DNA of 33,325 nt, taken from assembly GCA_012838795.1 (NCBI GenBank), contig DUOO01000062.1:1-33325 (forward strand), read 5' to 3'. Below, piece by piece: positions 7,795 to 15,710 of this stretch. Source of the stretch: Clostridiaceae bacterium. Its GTDB lineage: Bacteria > Bacillota > Clostridia > Saccharofermentanales > DTU023. A model generated the notes under the pieces. It did not search any database. It was not told where the DNA came from and saw nothing but the letters and a program-made list of their open reading frames with translations. Each line of letters opens with the position of its first letter. The first letter of the stretch is position 1. Both the position numbers and the translations under genes were made by a program.

Positions 7795-8661
7795 ATGAAT
7801 CAAGTACCTGATTATGAAGCGATAAAACGATTTAGTGCAGATATCCGAATCAATACGATAAAATCAATCCACTCAACCGGTTCGGGTCATATAGGAGGTT
7901 CAGCCTCAATAGCAGACGTACTGGCAGTATTGTACGGCGGTATGATGAGAGTTGATCCGAAGAATCCGAAATGGGCTGAAAGAGATTGGTTAGTATTATC
8001 GAAAGGTCATTGCGGCCCGGCTCTATATGCGACATTAGCTCTCAAAGGTTACTTTCCGATGGACTGGCTGACGACATTAAATAAACCTAATACAAATCTG
8101 CCAAGTCATGCCGATGCAAATAGAACTCCCGGAGTAGACATGTCAACGGGCTCTTTGGGTCAAGGAATATCAGCAGCAGTAGGTATAGCGCTAGGTAACA
8201 GAACCCAGAAAATAGACAGCTATACATATTGTATAGTAGGCGATGGCGAGTTGAACGAGGGAGAAGTGTGGGAAGCATGTTCAGCCGCGACAGATCTGAA
8301 ATTAGATAATTTAATAGTATTTGTTGATTGGAACAAAAAACAATTGGATGGCAGGCTGGAAGAAATACTTGAGCCGGGAGATATCTCAAAGAAATTTGAA
8401 GTATTCGGTTTTGATGTCCAGACAGTCGTGGGTTATGATTATCAAGCCATCTGGGAAGCAATCGAGAAAGCAAAATCAATCAAAGGTAAGCCGAGTGTAA
8501 TAATTTTGGATACGATAAAAGGGCTAGGCGTAAAACTGGCGGAAGAAAAAGAGTTTAATCATCATTTGCCTATTACAGATGAAGGTGCAGAAGAAGCAAT
8601 AGCTGAAATAGAGCGAAGATTATCAGAAGGAACATATCCTGTAGGAGATTTCAAATGGTAA
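7795..8661 (+). CDS. Transketolase, N-terminal (thiamine diphosphate-binding) subunit
   Basis: This is the pyrophosphate-domain half of a split transketolase (288 aa), which moves a two-carbon ketol unit from a ketose to an aldose acceptor. Hallmarks are GSGHIGGS (H32), SKGHCGPALYA (H72), LPSHAD, STGSLGQG, the diphosphate/Mg motif GDGELNEGEVWE (149-160) with DWN (N180), and a late HHLP. The complete N domain ends just after the motif region, and the C part is encoded by the next gene with a 7-base overlap. AGGAGG (7785-7790) lies 4 bases before the ATG. Isoleucine is very often coded by ATA here, unlike most genes after about 22,000. Split transketolases accompany several dedicated sugar pathways as well as general metabolism. 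Confidence 0.95.
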   Translation: MNQVPDYEAIKRFSADIRINTIKSIHSTGSGHIGGSASIADVLAVLYGGMMRVDPKNPKWAERDWLVLSKGHCGPALYATLALKGYFPMDWLTTLNKPNTNLPSHADANRTPGVDMSTGSLGQGISAAVGIALGNRTQKIDSYTYCIVGDGELNEGEVWEACSAATDLKLDNLIVFVDWNKKQLDGRLEEILEPGDISKKFEVFGFDVQTVVGYDYQAIWEAIEKAKSIKGKPSVIILDTIKGLGVKLAEEKEFNHHLPITDEGAEEAIAEIERRLSEGTYPVGDFKW

Positions 8662-9623
8662 AAATACGAAAAGAAATTAAAATATCCCCGGAAGAAATGC
8701 GCTATGCATATTGCGATGCTTTAATAGAAGCAGCAAAAGATAACGAAAAGATCGTGACCATTGATTGCGATTTGAGCAATTCATGCGGAACCAAGAAATT
8801 TAAAGCAACCTATCCGGATAGAGGATTTAATGTAGGAATCCAAGAACAGAACGGTTGTGCAATGGCAGGCGGCTTATCGGCAACAGGATTAATACCATTT
8901 TTTCATTCATTTGCCGTATTTTCTACAAGAAGAGTCTATGATCAATTCTTTTTGAGTTGTGCCTATGCCAAGCAAAATGTAAAAATAGTCGGAAGCGATG
9001 CCGGAGTAAGTGCTGCCTCTAATGGAGGAACACATATGGCATTTGAAGACATAGCCTTGGTACGAGCGATGCCTACAGCGACAATAGTAGAGCCATCCGA
9101 TCCGACCATGATGAAAGCCTTGGTTCCGCAAATAGCAAATACTTATGGAGTATTCTATTTAAGGATGCCTCGCAAAACCGTATATGATATTTACGAACCT
9201 GGATCTACCTTTGAATTGGGAAAGTCAGTGACGATCAGAGAGGGAACAGATGTAACATTGATAGCAAGTGGCTTGATAGTAGTTAATGCTCTGAAAGCTG
9301 CTGACCTGTTAGCCGAAATCGGAATATCCGCCAGAGTAGTGGATATGTTTACGATCAAACCGATAGATGTAGACAATATAGTAAAATGTGCGAAGGAAAC
9401 GGGAGCAATAGTAACTTGTGAGAATTCCAACATTCTAGGCGGACTGGGCGGTGCAGTATCTGAAGTATTAGGTGAACATTTACCGACACCAATTGAGAGG
9501 ATAGGCGTTAAAGATTTATTTGGTGAAGTAGGTCCACAAGATTATCTGGAAGAGCGTTTTGAATTAACAGCCGAAGATATTGTTAAGAAAGCAAAGAAGG
9601 TTTTTGCTAGAAAACAAGCCTGA
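8655..9623 (+). CDS. Transketolase, C-terminal subunit (pyrimidine-binding and C-terminal domains)
   Basis: The second half of the split transketolase (322 aa). The conserved Glu that activates thiamine diphosphate is E64 in NVGIQEQN. A pyrimidine-domain motif follows, then a C-terminal domain with VTLIASGLIVVNALKAADLL and AIVTCENSNILGGLGG. The segment usually written (E)DG(A/P)(S/T)HQ reads SNGGTHMAFED here (H127 kept, Asp and Gln changed), and YLRMPRK supplies candidate phosphate-binding arginines. The ATG overlaps the end of the N-subunit gene, and TAGGAGA lies upstream, so the subunits are translationally coupled. Function as a transketolase is well supported; the donor ketose is unknown. 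Confidence 0.94.
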   Translation: MVKIRKEIKISPEEMRYAYCDALIEAAKDNEKIVTIDCDLSNSCGTKKFKATYPDRGFNVGIQEQNGCAMAGGLSATGLIPFFHSFAVFSTRRVYDQFFLSCAYAKQNVKIVGSDAGVSAASNGGTHMAFEDIALVRAMPTATIVEPSDPTMMKALVPQIANTYGVFYLRMPRKTVYDIYEPGSTFELGKSVTIREGTDVTLIASGLIVVNALKAADLLAEIGISARVVDMFTIKPIDVDNIVKCAKETGAIVTCENSNILGGLGGAVSEVLGEHLPTPIERIGVKDLFGEVGPQDYLEERFELTAEDIVKKAKKVFARKQA

Positions 9624-9696
9624 GAGCTCTTAGATTAATTCTACTCAATGAAATTTATTGAAGTATTGTAGTACTGTTTAGAAAGTAGGTAGACGC

Positions 9697-11223
9697 ATGT
9701 CAGTAGAAAGAGAAAGAAAAAAATATTGTATTAATGGTGAATGGTTGGACTCAGAGACAGATAAATATATGGAGGTAACCGATTCCAGTACTGGAGAAGT
9801 AATAGCGGAAGTACCGTGTTGTACGAAAGAAGAAGTTGAAGCAGCGATAAGTTCTGCAGCATCAGCCTTTCCTAAATGGTCCCAATTATCTTTAAGCCAT
9901 CGTACACAAATGATGTTTAAATGGCGCAATATATTGCTGGAACATTTGGATGAATTAACGCATTTATGTGCACAAGAGTTAGGAAAAAGCTGGTCGGAAG
10001 CAAAAGGCGATGTATTAAAAGCAATTGAACCAACAGAATTTGCCTGTTCCTTACCCTACATAATGCAAGGTTCTGGCGCATTGCAAGTAACAACTGGTTT
10101 TGATTGTACGACCTATAGACAACCGTTAGGCGTAGTAGCCGGCATTATCCCATTCAACTTTCCTGCTATGATTCCTTGGGGTTGGGTAGTACCTTTAGCA
10201 ATTGCGACAGGTAATACAGTAGTACTGAAAGCTGCTTCATATACTCCTTTAACCTCGATGAGAATTTTAGAATTATTTTATGAAGAAGGCGGTTTCCCGA
10301 AAGGTGTAGTAAATTTAGTAACATGTTCTCGTAAGGAATCCGAGTTATTCTTAACTGATCCGAGAATAAAGGCAGTAAGTTTTGTTGGAACAACCGGAGT
10401 AGGCAAACATATCTATTCAGTAGCAGCCTCGCACGGCAAACGTGTACAAGCCCAAACAGAAGCAAAGAACCATGCATTGATACTGGAAGATTGTGATTTG
10501 GAGAATACAGTATCTGCAGTAATAAATTCATGTTTCGGTTGTGCAGGAATGCGTTGTATGGCGTTGCCTGTAGTAGTAGTCCAAGAAAGTATAGCAGATA
10601 AATTTGTAGCAAAATTAAAAGAGAGAGCAGAAAACTTAAAAGTGGGTTGTGCCTATGATCCCGAAACACAAATGGGAGCGTTAGTAACAGCAGAACATAA
10701 GAAATCGGTAGAAGCCTGGATTCAAAAAGGCGTAGAAGAAGGAGCGGAATTAGTTCTGGATGGTCGCAATTATGTAGTACCCGGTTTTGAGAACGGTTTC
10801 TTTGTCGGACCGACAATTTTCGACCATGTCAAACCGGAAATGAGCATAGGTAATGAAGAGATATTCGGTCCTGTGGTTTGTGTTAAACGCGTAAAAGATT
10901 TTGATGAAGGTCTTGCTTTAATGAATAGTAGTCCATTTGCAAACGGATCTTCAATCTTTACACAAAACGGCTACTATGCCCGTCAGTTTGAACTTATGAC
11001 AGACGGCGGAATGGTCGGAGTTAATGTAGGTATCCCCGTACCGACAGCCTATTATCCGTTCTCCGGAAATAAAGACTCTTTCTTCGGTGACCAACACGTT
11101 TTGGGACTGGATGGAGTACGTTTCTTTACCAGAGCAAAGACAGTTACAAAACACTGGTATGATGAACACGGCAAAGCTAAAAAATCAGTTGATACTTGGG
11201 AAGGTACAGTTGAAAGAATTTAA
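9697..11223 (+). CDS. Aldehyde dehydrogenase, methylmalonate-semialdehyde (CoA-acylating) family
   Basis: A 508-residue aldehyde dehydrogenase resembling MmsA/IolA, which form an acyl-CoA from a semialdehyde. Supporting motifs are IPFNFPAMIPWGWVVPLA, EAKNHALIL in place of the classical ELGGKSP (so the general-base Glu region is replaced by KNHA, as in CoA-acylating members), catalytic C287 preceded by R286 in GMRCMAL, EEIFGPV, and the C-terminal PFSGNKDSFFGDQH followed by DGVRFFTR. At the position where, from memory, Bacillus IolA has the substrate-binding Arg called R124, this protein has Lys (K108). That may indicate a different aldehyde. It is the last gene of the operon, 73 bases after the transketolase, with a weak ribosome binding site (GTAGGTAG). 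Confidence 0.92.
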   Translation: MSVERERKKYCINGEWLDSETDKYMEVTDSSTGEVIAEVPCCTKEEVEAAISSAASAFPKWSQLSLSHRTQMMFKWRNILLEHLDELTHLCAQELGKSWSEAKGDVLKAIEPTEFACSLPYIMQGSGALQVTTGFDCTTYRQPLGVVAGIIPFNFPAMIPWGWVVPLAIATGNTVVLKAASYTPLTSMRILELFYEEGGFPKGVVNLVTCSRKESELFLTDPRIKAVSFVGTTGVGKHIYSVAASHGKRVQAQTEAKNHALILEDCDLENTVSAVINSCFGCAGMRCMALPVVVVQESIADKFVAKLKERAENLKVGCAYDPETQMGALVTAEHKKSVEAWIQKGVEEGAELVLDGRNYVVPGFENGFFVGPTIFDHVKPEMSIGNEEIFGPVVCVKRVKDFDEGLALMNSSPFANGSSIFTQNGYYARQFELMTDGGMVGVNVGIPVPTAYYPFSGNKDSFFGDQHVLGLDGVRFFTRAKTVTKHWYDEHGKAKKSVDTWEGTVERI

Positions 11224-11275
11224 TCTGATATTCTTTCACATGATTTTATAATAATCTATCAGAAAATAATCCATA

Positions 11276-11320
11276 TTATCCATGATGTAACTTAGATATA
11301 TCATGGATAATTTATTTGGG
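11276..11320 (+). terminator. Probable terminator at the end of the operon
   Basis: An 11-bp perfect stem TTATCCATGAT/ATCATGGATAA (11276-11286 and 11300-11310) is followed by TTTATTT. It lies 50 bases after the aldehyde dehydrogenase stop. The T-tract is interrupted, so efficiency is uncertain. Confidence 0.65.
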
Positions 11321-11417
11321 ATTGATCTTGGTTAATAGTGAGTTATAAATAAATACCGAAGATTTATGTTATCTTAACAATATCTTTAATTAGCTTTAAA
11401 ATGTGCTATCTAATTGC

Positions 11418-12743
11418 TTAATGTTTACTTAATTGAGTCAATTTTTCGTTTTTGATGCGATCGACTTCAAATTTTACTTTTTCGATGTCGAGTGTTTTGT
11501 ATTCGCCGTTTCGATAGAGGATTTGTCCGTCAACCATAGTGAGATAGATGTTCTTTTGATTTGCTGAATATATTATATTGGTAGCCAAGTCATAAATCGG
11601 TTGCATGTTGGGTGTATCCAGATCGAAAATAACAAGGTCTGCCGTATTTCCTTCTTTGATTTGGCCGCTGTTGTTTCTGCCTTGGGCAATTGCTCCGTTA
11701 ATTGTAATCATTTGCAACAGTTGTTCAGGTTTTAATAATTTAGGATCTTTTTTTAACCCTTTTTGGATTAATGCTGCTAAACGGGTTTCCTGTAAAAGAT
11801 CAAGATCGTTGTTACTTGCGGCACCATCGGTACCTATGCAAACTGTGACACCGAAATCCAACCATTGGCCGACCGAAGCGAAGCCGCTGCCTAATTTCAT
11901 GTTGCTGGCAGGGTTATGTACTAACACGGCATTATTTTGTTGAATGATCTTTAAATCTTTTGCTTCGACATAAACCCCGTGTGCAAGAATGCATTTTTGT
12001 TGAAAAACACCGAGATCAAAGAAATATTCAGCAGGAGTTTTACCTTGATGTCTTTGCTTACACTCTTCGTGTTCGAATGCTGTTTCAGATAAATGTAATT
12101 GAATGATCAGATTATTATCTGCAGCAAATTCCAATAATTGCAGAACTTGATCCGGATAAGAAGTATACTCGGCATGAATTCCTGCATCGGCAATGATTTT
12201 TCGATTGGGATTATTATTCATGTAATCTAACAAAAACATTTCATCACGATAGGATTCGGTTTCAGAAAATTTTACTCCCGGTCCGAAATCAGTGATCGCA
12301 TTACACAGATTAGCTTTGATTCCAACTTGATCAATGGCTTTGACAATACCCGGCATTCGCATGTACATATCGGAAAAAGAAATGATACCGGAAGCCAAAA
12401 ATTCACTTAAACCCAATAAGGTTCCCCAATAAGTATCTTCAGCGGTCAGCAGATTTTCAAAAGGAAAAATCTTGGTGAAAAGCCAGTCTTGTAAATTTAA
12501 TCCTTCGCCATATCCGCGCAGCAAAGTCATCGGTACATGGCTGTGCATATTATAAAAACCGGGAAGAACCACTCTGTTTTTTCCATCAATGATTTCCGGT
12601 TTTTGCTCGGAAATTAAATCATTATAATTGTCGTCAGAACCTGATCTTATTTGTTTAATAATATTATTCTCAACTAATATGTCAACATTTTTCTGATGAA
12701 CGAAATTGTGATCAAGATAATCAATATTTTTTAATAGAAACAT
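11418..12743 (-). CDS. mtaD: Amidohydrolase, 5-methylthioadenosine/S-adenosylhomocysteine deaminase type
   Basis: A 441-residue cytosolic metal-dependent amidohydrolase of the ATZ/TRZ group, best matching MTA/SAH deaminases. These convert 5'-methylthioadenosine or S-adenosylhomocysteine to the inosine analogue in methyl-cycle salvage. Metal and catalytic motifs are in order: PGFYNMHSH (H67, H69), QLHLSET, LAHGVY and GTDGAASNNDLDLL. The early MTLLRGYGEGLNLQDWL is typical of this subfamily. It has its own AGAGGT ribosome binding site, and it lies on the opposite strand to the sugar operon, with which it converges. Other aminohydrolases of the same fold (guanine or triazine type) are less likely. 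Confidence 0.88.
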   Translation of the reverse strand: MFLLKNIDYLDHNFVHQKNVDILVENNIIKQIRSGSDDNYNDLISEQKPEIIDGKNRVVLPGFYNMHSHVPMTLLRGYGEGLNLQDWLFTKIFPFENLLTAEDTYWGTLLGLSEFLASGIISFSDMYMRMPGIVKAIDQVGIKANLCNAITDFGPGVKFSETESYRDEMFLLDYMNNNPNRKIIADAGIHAEYTSYPDQVLQLLEFAADNNLIIQLHLSETAFEHEECKQRHQGKTPAEYFFDLGVFQQKCILAHGVYVEAKDLKIIQQNNAVLVHNPASNMKLGSGFASVGQWLDFGVTVCIGTDGAASNNDLDLLQETRLAALIQKGLKKDPKLLKPEQLLQMITINGAIAQGRNNSGQIKEGNTADLVIFDLDTPNMQPIYDLATNIIYSANQKNIYLTMVDGQILYRNGEYKTLDIEKVKFEVDRIKNEKLTQLSKH

Positions 12744-12851
12744 TTTTACCTCTTTAAATTTATTTGTTAATGCATACAGGTATTCTTAGACTTATTTACG
12801 ATGATATTTTAATTGTTTTATTATATAAAATATTATTATTCAACATCTTTA

Positions 12852-12873
12852 ATATGGGTTAAATATGGGTTAA
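12852..12873. repeat. Two tandem copies of an 11-base unit
   Basis: ATATGGGTTAA occurs twice back to back (12852-12862 and 12863-12873), ending next to the stop codon of the minus-strand PBP gene. A degenerate third unit (TTATGGTTGA) reaches into the coding end. Confidence 0.7.
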
Positions 12874-15273
12874 TTATGGTTGAGGATCGGGAGTAACCGG
12901 TTCGGGAACACTTGGTTCCGGTTCAGGCTCAACTGACGGATCGGCAAGTGATTCGGTCGGTTCTGTATCAGGCAGTGTACTTTGAGTTTCAGATGGAACT
13001 TCAGAAGGTTGATTAAGCGGTTCTGTTTGAGTTGCAGATGTTGTTGCTTCGGTTGTTGAACTCGGTTGAGTTTTTGCATGAAGATTACATCTGCTTAAAG
13101 GATTCGCTGGCGAACCATCAATCAGATAAGCTGTAAAAGCATTTGGACAATTATCAGTTGCTAATAAACCGGTATCACCGCATACTCGTGTTTCAGATAT
13201 TCCTACAGGTTGGGTAAAGTCTTTGTCTGTTAATCCGGAATGGATTTCTGTCATACAAGCATTCCAAATATCGGCTGCATTGTTGAAATCAATTTCCGGA
13301 ATTTCGATTTTTCTGCCGTTTGTATTATCGTATCCATACCAGACAGCTGCCGTGTAATAAGGAGTATATCCGCAAAACCATACATCAATTGCGTCCTCTG
13401 AAGTTCCGGTTTTCCCTGCTGCATGAATATTATCCGGTTTTGCTCCGCAGGAAGCAGCAACTTTTTCCAAGTTTTTTGTCAGAACATAGGCTGAAGTTGG
13501 ATTGTAAACTGCTGTTTGCGGTGGTGAGATATTATCCAAAAGGACAGTTCCGTCATGTCGCAATACTCTGGTATAAGATGTCGGTTCAACGTAAATTCCT
13601 TCATTAGCCAAGACACTATAGGCACCTGCCATTTCTAATGTGCTGACACCTACGGACAGACCGCCAAGAGCAGTCGAAGGATATTGCTCATCCATGCGAT
13701 TGATTCCGCTCATTTTCAGATAAGTCAGACCGAGTTCGGGAGTTATCGTATTGATGAATAAATCTGCGGCAACCGTATTGGTGGAATTGATCAGAGCTTT
13801 TTCCAAAGTAATATTACCCAGATAACTCTCATAAGAATTCTCAGGGTAAGGACGCTCCGGATCACCCGGATCTAAATATACCATTTTATCATTGAAAATA
13901 GTTGCATCAGATATTAGTTGTGAATCAAGTGCGGGACCATACACGACTAAGGGTTTGATTGATGATGCAGGTTGTCTTTTGGCACTGGTTGCCCGATTAA
14001 AAATAAAATTATTTTTCTTTTCGCCGAAACCTCCGACCATTCCTCTGATTCGTCCCGGATCATTTAAATTGTTCTCTAAAACTGTGATCCCTGCTTGCGG
14101 AGATTCCGGACTGTCCGGAATTTGCGAAGGGTCTTTTGATACTAATGCCGGATCCTTAAATACTTCTTCCAATTTGCTTTGTATATCCGGATCCATGGTA
14201 GTTTCGATAATCAAGCTTTGATTAAAAACAGTCAAGGATGCCATTTCAGGACTATATCCGCTCTTTGTTATCAAATCTGTAATCAATTCATTTATCACAT
14301 ATTCAACAAACCAATTGTATATATTAGTATCGGCTTTGCTGACGTAGCTGAAATCAAAAATAAGTTCCGTATTGAGTGCTTCGTCATGTTCTTCTTCAGT
14401 AATAACTCCAAGCTCTTCCATTTTGCCTAGTATAGTCCGCATACGGCGTAAAGCATTCCTGCGGCCATGTTCGGTTAACGGATTGTAGATAGCAGGTTGA
14501 TTGGGGATACCTGCCAAAAAAGCTGATTCCATCAAATTGAGCTCGGAAGCTTCTTTGTTAAAATAAGTCTGTGCTGCGGCGCCGATACCGACGATATTGT
14601 TAGCCATAGGGACCAGATTAAGATATAATTCCAGAACTCCTTCTTTGGAAAAAGTTTTTTCCAATTCGATAGCTGAATACCATTCCTGAATTTTTCTTTG
14701 GGCCGAAATATCGTTGGCTCCGGAAATCATTTTTATTGTTTGTTGAGTGATTGAAGAACCGCCATGTGTAGGAGTACCTCCGTTGGCAATTGCACTTATT
14801 ACTGAACTGGCAATCCTTTTTGCATCAATTCCGGGATGACTAAAAAAACGCTCATCTTCAATTGCGATAAAAGCATCATCAATATAAGTATGCTCTATAT
14901 CGTCATAAGATACATACTCTCTTTTTGCATAAGATGAACCGGTTAATTCAGCAATTTTATTTCCGTTTTTATCCAACAGAATAGTGTTTTCTTCAAAGTT
15001 TCTCATGTCGGAAACTACAACCGGATTTGCGGTTGAAATATAGCCGGCTAACATACCGCTGCCGAAACCTGTAATTAAAAAACCGATGGTTAAGACAAAA
15101 ATGAGAAGTATTTTTAAGCCGCGCGAAGCGGCATAAGACAAAGTACCTAAAAAAGAATTAGGTTTTGCTTGCTTCGATGGTTTGCCTTTTACACGTTTTT
15201 TTAAATCTAATTTTGATTTTGCCTTACGTCTGGCTATTTTTGATTCGAGTTGTTTATTATTATCTTCTGACAT
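12874..15273 (-). CDS. Class A penicillin-binding protein (bifunctional transglycosylase/transpeptidase)
   Basis: A 799-residue peptidoglycan synthase. A basic cytoplasmic N-terminus (1-50) precedes one membrane helix (about 53-76). The GT51 glycosyltransferase domain shows AIEDERFFSHPG (catalytic E139) and GGSSITQQT (171-179). The transpeptidase domain has all three active-site motifs: S437-S-I-K440, S497-T-N499 and K621-T-G. After it come a short Cys-containing segment (RVCGDTGLLATDNCP) and a Ser/Thr/Pro/Glu-rich low-complexity tail ending PEPVTPDPQP. The start has AAGGTG 5 bases upstream. It is a housekeeping wall-synthesis enzyme of PBP1a/PonA type. Confidence 0.95.
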   Translation of the reverse strand: MSEDNNKQLESKIARRKAKSKLDLKKRVKGKPSKQAKPNSFLGTLSYAASRGLKILLIFVLTIGFLITGFGSGMLAGYISTANPVVVSDMRNFEENTILLDKNGNKIAELTGSSYAKREYVSYDDIEHTYIDDAFIAIEDERFFSHPGIDAKRIASSVISAIANGGTPTHGGSSITQQTIKMISGANDISAQRKIQEWYSAIELEKTFSKEGVLELYLNLVPMANNIVGIGAAAQTYFNKEASELNLMESAFLAGIPNQPAIYNPLTEHGRRNALRRMRTILGKMEELGVITEEEHDEALNTELIFDFSYVSKADTNIYNWFVEYVINELITDLITKSGYSPEMASLTVFNQSLIIETTMDPDIQSKLEEVFKDPALVSKDPSQIPDSPESPQAGITVLENNLNDPGRIRGMVGGFGEKKNNFIFNRATSAKRQPASSIKPLVVYGPALDSQLISDATIFNDKMVYLDPGDPERPYPENSYESYLGNITLEKALINSTNTVAADLFINTITPELGLTYLKMSGINRMDEQYPSTALGGLSVGVSTLEMAGAYSVLANEGIYVEPTSYTRVLRHDGTVLLDNISPPQTAVYNPTSAYVLTKNLEKVAASCGAKPDNIHAAGKTGTSEDAIDVWFCGYTPYYTAAVWYGYDNTNGRKIEIPEIDFNNAADIWNACMTEIHSGLTDKDFTQPVGISETRVCGDTGLLATDNCPNAFTAYLIDGSPANPLSRCNLHAKTQPSSTTEATTSATQTEPLNQPSEVPSETQSTLPDTEPTESLADPSVEPEPEPSVPEPVTPDPQP

Positions 15274-15303
15274 AAAACACCTTTTTTATGTATATCATAT
15301 GTA

Positions 15304-15332
15304 ATTATAATAGCAATTATTGTGTCAAACAA
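15304..15332 (-). promoter_or_regulatory. Minus-strand promoter of the PBP gene
   Basis: On the minus strand a -35 box TTGTTT (15332-15327) and a perfect -10 box TATAAT (15309-15304) are separated by 17 bp. They lie about 30 bases upstream of the PBP start codon. Confidence 0.65.
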
Positions 15333-15548
15333 GTTAAAGCAATATTCCGAATGTCAGCCTGAATATTATATGTGTAAAAGCTTTGATCCAACTTGACTTA
15401 AGCAGAAAACATATTTTTAGTGCAAATTACTATAAATAATCGGTGATTTTTAGTGAAAATATGGTATTTTTGTTTAGACAAAGTGAAAAAACAGTAATAT
15501 AATTGTTTTTACCCTATATTAGTTTAAAATAATTTAATCACAGTTAAT

Positions 15549-15583
15549 TATAGTTGTAATATTTTTAACAAGATACAACTATA
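15549..15583. repeat. Inverted repeat in the divergent PBP/NlpC intergenic region
   Basis: Perfect 10-base arms TATAGTTGTA (15549-15558) and TACAACTATA (15574-15583) are separated by 15 bases. They lie just upstream of the plus-strand promoter at 15587-15615. This could be a regulator site or an RNA hairpin; neither arm is followed by a T-run. Confidence 0.6.
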
Positions 15584-15586
15584 TAA

Positions 15587-15615
15587 TTTAAAGAATTATT
15601 AATATAGTGTATAAT
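15587..15615 (+). promoter_or_regulatory. Putative promoter of the SH3-NlpC/P60 gene
   Basis: A weak -35 box TTTAAA (15587-15592) lies 17 bp before a perfect -10 box TATAAT (15610-15615), about 95 bases upstream of the start codon. Confidence 0.5.
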
Positions 15616-15682
15616 ATTAAAGTTACGAGAATACATTTAATAACAATAGGAATCGAGAGATTTGCATTGAAAAGATATAATG

Positions 15683-15700
15683 ATTATCGGAAACGATAAT
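15683..15700 (+). promoter_or_regulatory. GAAA-tetraloop hairpin abutting the ribosome binding site
   Basis: ATTATCG (15683-15689) pairs with CGATAAT (15694-15700) across a GAAA loop, a stable GNRA-type hairpin. One base later comes GGAGG, the ribosome binding site of the NlpC/P60 gene. It may protect the mRNA 5' end or tune translation. Confidence 0.5.
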
Positions 15701-15710
15701 TGGAGGTTTT

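Noticed and set aside
10166-10816. 216-codon open frame on the minus strand
   Set aside because: It is antisense inside the aldehyde dehydrogenase gene, Leu-rich, has no family motif and no ribosome binding site. The sense protein is clearly conserved.
817-11223. Myo-inositol catabolism (because of the IolA-like dehydrogenase and the ABC importer)
   Set aside because: IolB, IolC, IolD, IolE and IolJ homologues are all absent, and the dehydrogenase is a zinc MDR protein rather than an IolG-type Rossmann/GFO protein.
817-11223. Sulfoquinovose (sulfo-transketolase) pathway
   Set aside because: No sulfoquinovosidase, sulfoquinovose isomerase, sulfoerythrose isomerase or sulfonate exporter was seen. 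The resemblance is limited to the split transketolase plus aldehyde dehydrogenase.
11388-11415. AATTAG/CTAATT dyad as a terminator for the amidohydrolase gene
   Set aside because: On the minus strand no T-run follows the stem, and the stem is short and AT-only apart from a GC pair.
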